Of a stretch of DNA of 64,000 bases, positions 60,884 through 64,000 are shown piece after piece. The DNA lies in NCBI RefSeq assembly GCF_025989125.1, contig NZ_JAPDNR010000001.1, positions 1 to 64,000 of the forward strand. Direction: 5' to 3'. A program made the position numbers and the translations under genes. The DNA is from Chitinophaga nivalis (lineage in GTDB: Bacteria; Bacteroidota; Bacteroidia; Chitinophagales; Chitinophagaceae). The stretch's first letter is position 1; the number at the start of each line of letters is the position of its first letter. The notes beneath the pieces were generated by a model. The model searched no databases, was not told the origin of the DNA, and saw only the letters and a list, made by a program, of their open reading frames with translations.

Positions 60884-62464
60884 CTACACCATTACCTTCC
60901 CCTGCAATACCGGCAATACCACTACAAATACGGCCCCCTCTCCTTCTGTACTACTGGCACTGATAATACCCTGATGCTTATCAATCACCTTCTTCGCAAT
61001 AGCCAGACCAATACCCGTTCCTTCATAGAGATCTGGTGAATGCAGCCGCTGAAAAATGGTGAATATTTTGGAAAGATACTTTTCATTGAATCCGATGCCA
61101 TTATCCCGGAAAGTAATCCGGCAATAAGTACCTTCCGGATCGCTGCTGCTATCCGCTTTGTTCTCTTTCACCAGCTCCCCGGAAATGGTGATTTCCGGCG
61201 CCATTTCGTTATGTGAAAACTTCAACGCATTACTGATGATATTCTGAAATACCTGTCTGATTTGCCCAGGTACAGCTTCTACACAGGGGATGTGCCCTAC
61301 CCTGATCACTGCTTTCTTTTCTGAAATGGTGAGCTCCAGATCCGTCAGGATCTCCTGTACAATCGTATTCAGGTCTGTAACCTCATAGGTGCTTACTGCC
61401 GACAGGCGGGAATAACTCAGCAGGTCGTTGATCAGCTTTGCCATGCGTTCAGAGGCCTTTACAATCCGTTCCATATAGGACATGGCGCCTGGGTCCATCT
61501 GCAGAAAACGATCGCGCAGAATGGCCCCGAATAACTGAATTTTGCGCAACGGTTCTTTCAGGTCATGGGATGCGACGGAGGCAAACTGCTGCAGGTCGTG
61601 GTTACTGGCTTCCAGCGATTTATTAATATCAATCAGCTCTTCGGTTCTTTCCCGCACTTTTCTTTCCAGTATTTCACTTACTTGTTTCTGATGGGCAATA
61701 TCTGTGAACGTACCAATCCATTTCACAATGGCAGCACCTTCCCGTACGGGAATCACCCGCAACAGGTGGCACCGGTAGTTATTATCGAGTTTGTCTTTCA
61801 GGTATACTTCTTTCTCCAACGGCGCACCGGCTATAATGGTTTCACGGAGATACTCCTCCATACTTTTCTCCATCGGCAACGTCTCCGGCAGCTGCTCAAT
61901 ATCATCGGCATATTTGAACCAGTTACGGTTGGCATATTCAATACGCCCCTCCACAGTCAGGGTAAAGGCAATCTGGGGCAGTACTTCCAGCGTAGTACGC
62001 AGCTCATTTACCTTTTCGCTGAGGGCAGCCTGGGCCAGTTTACGCACTTCCACTTCTTCCTTGAGTGACTGGTGCATATGTTTCAACTCCTGCGACTGCT
62101 GATACAACCGGGAAAATGTTTTCACCTTCATCAACAGAATATCCGGATCGATAGGCTTCGTGAGATAATCCATACCACCGGAATCATAGCCTTTTACAAT
62201 AAAACGTTTGTCTTTATTGACAGCAGAGAGAAAAATAATAGGAATATCCCGGGCTTTGCTGTAACCGGAAATAGCTTCTGCTACTTCAAATCCGTCCATA
62301 CTGGGCATCTGCACATCCAGTATGATGAGGGTATAACTATGTTTTAATATTTTTTTCAGCGCCTCTTCCCCGGAAGCAGCAGCATCCACTTCGAACTTAT
62401 ACAGTTCCAGGGTTTTTCTTATTGATAATATATTCTCCGGTTTATCATCTACAATTAAGATCAT
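60884..62464 (-). CDS. REC-PAS-histidine kinase hybrid
   Basis: A 526-residue cytosolic kinase. The N-terminal REC has Asp6/Asp7, phospho-acceptor Asp50 in IILDVQMPSMDGFEV, LSAVNKDKR and KPIDPD. A coiled coil precedes a PAS domain (ALSEKVNELRTTLEVLPQ, EGRIEYANRNWFKYADD). The kinase core has SVASHDLKEPLRKIQLFG with His300, NALKFSH, RDNGIGFNEKYLSKIFTIFQ and GTGIGLAIAKKVIDKHQG. It is the last gene of a cheR-cheB-kinase run on the minus strand, so its REC may respond to the CheR/CheB module. Confidence 0.93.
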   Translation of the reverse strand: MILIVDDKPENILSIRKTLELYKFEVDAAASGEEALKKILKHSYTLIILDVQMPSMDGFEVAEAISGYSKARDIPIIFLSAVNKDKRFIVKGYDSGGMDYLTKPIDPDILLMKVKTFSRLYQQSQELKHMHQSLKEEVEVRKLAQAALSEKVNELRTTLEVLPQIAFTLTVEGRIEYANRNWFKYADDIEQLPETLPMEKSMEEYLRETIIAGAPLEKEVYLKDKLDNNYRCHLLRVIPVREGAAIVKWIGTFTDIAHQKQVSEILERKVRERTEELIDINKSLEASNHDLQQFASVASHDLKEPLRKIQLFGAILRDRFLQMDPGAMSYMERIVKASERMAKLINDLLSYSRLSAVSTYEVTDLNTIVQEILTDLELTISEKKAVIRVGHIPCVEAVPGQIRQVFQNIISNALKFSHNEMAPEITISGELVKENKADSSSDPEGTYCRITFRDNGIGFNEKYLSKIFTIFQRLHSPDLYEGTGIGLAIAKKVIDKHQGIISASSTEGEGAVFVVVLPVLQGKVMV

Positions 62465-62537
62465 ACACTATATATTTCTCAGGAAATCATTTACTGGCAG
62501 GTAGGTGGTGTAGCGCAACAAACCTCCTGCATTTTAT

Positions 62538-63122
62538 TCAGCAACGGTTATCGACACCGGTAAAACTGTTGATAAACACCGGTACTTCTTCCGGTAGCAA
62601 TACTTTTTCCACAGGAGCCATCAGGAGTGCCTGCCTGGGCATATAGTCCACTTCCGCGCTTTCAGGATCCTGTACCACGGTGATTCCGCCGGCTGCATAT
62701 ACGGCCGCCAATCCATTGGCGCCATCTGAGTTGGCGCCGGAAAGCAGTATGGCCGCCAGTTTACAGCCATAGGCAGCAGCAGCAGCTTCAAAAGTAACAT
62801 CAATGCTGGGACGGCTGAAATTCACCTTTTCGGAATAGTCGAGCGAGAGGGAATGATCTGCTTCTATCAGTAAATGATAGTCTGCCGGCGCTATATAAAT
62901 AACACCTGGCAACAATACTTCTTTTTCTTCCGCTTCTTTTACCCGTAACATTGTTTTGGCAGATAAGAGTTCTGTTAATACTGATTCATAGTGTGTTTGC
63001 CGATGCAACACAATAATGATAGCCGCCTGCAGTTTTACATCCAGTTGTGGCAGGATGGTCAGAATGGCCTGTAACCCTCCGGCCGAACCTCCCAATATAA
63101 CCAGATATGGTGCAGTAGTCAT
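62538..63122 (-). CDS. cheB: CheB methylesterase catalytic domain without REC
   Basis: CheB-type enzymes demethylate glutamyl methyl esters on chemoreceptors. The catalytic triad is visible: Ser in LGGSAGGLQA, His in VLHRQTH and Asp in SGANSDGANGL. DPESAEVDYMPRQAL is also conserved. The 194-residue protein lacks the regulatory REC domain found in chemotaxis CheB, so it is not controlled by an N-terminal receiver. It follows cheR by 15 bp and precedes the hybrid kinase by 73 bp. No chemoreceptor or CheA gene is in the window. Confidence 0.93.
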   Translation of the reverse strand: MTTAPYLVILGGSAGGLQAILTILPQLDVKLQAAIIIVLHRQTHYESVLTELLSAKTMLRVKEAEEKEVLLPGVIYIAPADYHLLIEADHSLSLDYSEKVNFSRPSIDVTFEAAAAAYGCKLAAILLSGANSDGANGLAAVYAAGGITVVQDPESAEVDYMPRQALLMAPVEKVLLPEEVPVFINSFTGVDNRC

Positions 63123-63137
63123 GATACATATATTTAA

Positions 63138-63965
63138 TCACCGGTGCATCTTCCGCCAGATTTTCTCCCTGTTCTCCAATTGTTTGAACTTATCGGTCAC
63201 ACTGGTGAAGTTAAGTGTTTCCTTGCTTCCCAGGGCAAGGAAACCCAACTGTTCCAGGCTGTCGCAAAACAGGTTTAATACTTTATCCTGTAATGTTTTA
63301 TTAAAGTAGATCATTACATTTCGGCAGATGATCAATTGGAATTCATTAAAAGAACCATCTGTAACGAGATTATGCGGAGAGAAAATAATTTTCTCGCCCA
63401 GGTTTTCCCTGAATTTGGCATAATCATAATTGGCCGTATAATAGGAAGAAAAATCTTCTTTTCCGCCGGCTTCCATATAATTCCGGGAGTATTGCTGCAT
63501 CTGGGAAATAGGGAACATCCCCTTCCTCCCTTTCTCCAGTACCCGCGTATTAATATCTGTTGCATAGATCACCGATTTATGCAACAGGTTAGCCTCCTGC
63601 AGTAAAATAGCAAAGGAGTATACCTCTTCTCCTGTGGAACAGCCGGCATGCCAGATACGGATAAAAGGATAGGTGGCCAGTACTGGTAACACCTGCGTGC
63701 GCAACGCATTGTAAAAGCCCGGATCCCGGAACATTTCGGTTACATTCACAGTTATTTCTTCCACGAAGCGTAAGGCGTAATCCGCATCTGAAATAATCCG
63801 GTAGCGGAATTCCGCAAAACTCGGAAACCGGTCTGCCAAAAACAGGTGATTCACTCTTCTGTTTATGGAAGCGTGTGCATAATCTGTAAAATCATATCCA
63901 TATTTTTCCAGCACATCATTTAACAACAAAGCCACTTCCGGCTCACTAACAGGATTCCTGATCAC
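63138..63965 (-). CDS. cheR: CheR-type protein-glutamate methyltransferase
   Basis: CheR methylates glutamates with S-adenosylmethionine. SFAEFRYRIISDADYALRFV, TVNVTEMFRDPGFY, the SAM-binding IWHAGCSTGEEVYSFAILL, and ICRNVMIYFNKTLQ are family motifs. The protein has 275 residues, with a GTG start at 63965; an overlapping ATG at 63967 is out of frame and meets a stop at once. The gene is the first of the cheR-cheB-kinase run and its upstream region is cut by the window edge. Confidence 0.93.
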   Translation of the reverse strand: MIRNPVSEPEVALLLNDVLEKYGYDFTDYAHASINRRVNHLFLADRFPSFAEFRYRIISDADYALRFVEEITVNVTEMFRDPGFYNALRTQVLPVLATYPFIRIWHAGCSTGEEVYSFAILLQEANLLHKSVIYATDINTRVLEKGRKGMFPISQMQQYSRNYMEAGGKEDFSSYYTANYDYAKFRENLGEKIIFSPHNLVTDGSFNEFQLIICRNVMIYFNKTLQDKVLNLFCDSLEQLGFLALGSKETLNFTSVTDKFKQLENREKIWRKMHR

Positions 63966-64000
63966 ATTACTTGGATAAATATTGCTGTATCTGAATCAGT

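Overview
The window looks like chromosomal DNA from a Bacteroidota bacterium of the Chitinophaga type. This is inferred from four things: promoters of the form TTTG-N18/19-TAnnTTTG, a short primary sigma factor with the Bacteroidota N-terminus, lineage-typical families (DUF4476, DUF1835, 7TMR-DISM kinases, a two-component kinase with a periplasmic propeller) and weak Shine-Dalgarno signals. It is mostly core chromosome. I see no prophage, insertion sequence or CRISPR array.

Layout. 1-600: the 5' end of a 16S rRNA gene (minus strand, running off the left edge) with two tandem rRNA promoters and a boxA-like leader. 0.6-3.5 kb: truA, a DUF4476 protein and a biotin carrier protein, all minus. 3.6-6.2 kb: an M1 aminopeptidase. 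6.2-7.2 kb: a 58-residue coiled-coil ORF and two small XRE regulators. 7.3-10.2 kb: a minus-strand group lemA / TPM / TPM / DUF1835. 10.6-17.4 kb: a lone response regulator, an M20 peptidase, an S4 RNA-binding protein, a 21-bp tandem repeat array, lysA and a large GAF-like protein. 17.5-18.9 kb: an AT-rich island with an orphan 215-residue protein and two divergent paralogous 61-63 residue proteins. 19-24 kb: an NTF2-like protein, a phosphoesterase/beta-barrel fusion and an SdiA-regulated-type lipoprotein. 24.1-29.9 kb: an HD/Pycsar-effector-like membrane protein next to ppk1, a thioredoxin-fold protein, a DUF4442 protein and a beta-CASP nuclease. 29.9-34.5 kb: a propeller-type sensor kinase and two tRNA-Glu genes flanking a DUF1345 gene. 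34.7-38.6 kb: gap, pgk and a Kef-like antiporter. 38.8-46.9 kb: a housekeeping block (lytic transglycosylase, gatA, tatA, rplS, trmD, rimM, rpsP, ffh, primary sigma factor). 47.3-52.4 kb: a START-like protein, an unknown protein, an LptF/G permease, a PAP2 phosphatase and a GT39-like glycosyltransferase. 52.4-53.2 kb: an exported Fe/Mn superoxide dismutase. 53.6-59.2 kb: a plus-strand run of a ThiF-like E1 enzyme, an acyltransferase-like protein, a 7TMR-DISM kinase, a REC-kinase hybrid and a REC protein. 59.3-60.4 kb: tRNA-Ala and a DNRLRE lipoprotein. 60.9-64 kb: cheR, cheB and a REC-PAS-kinase on the minus strand.

Four places best repay a second look: the ThiF/acyltransferase/two-component run at 53.6-59.2 kb, the HD-PycTM/ppk1 pair at 24.1-27.4 kb, the 21-bp repeat array at 13.15-13.38 kb, and the divergent small paralogues at 18.2-18.9 kb. 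No homology search was possible; family names come from motifs and remembered family features.
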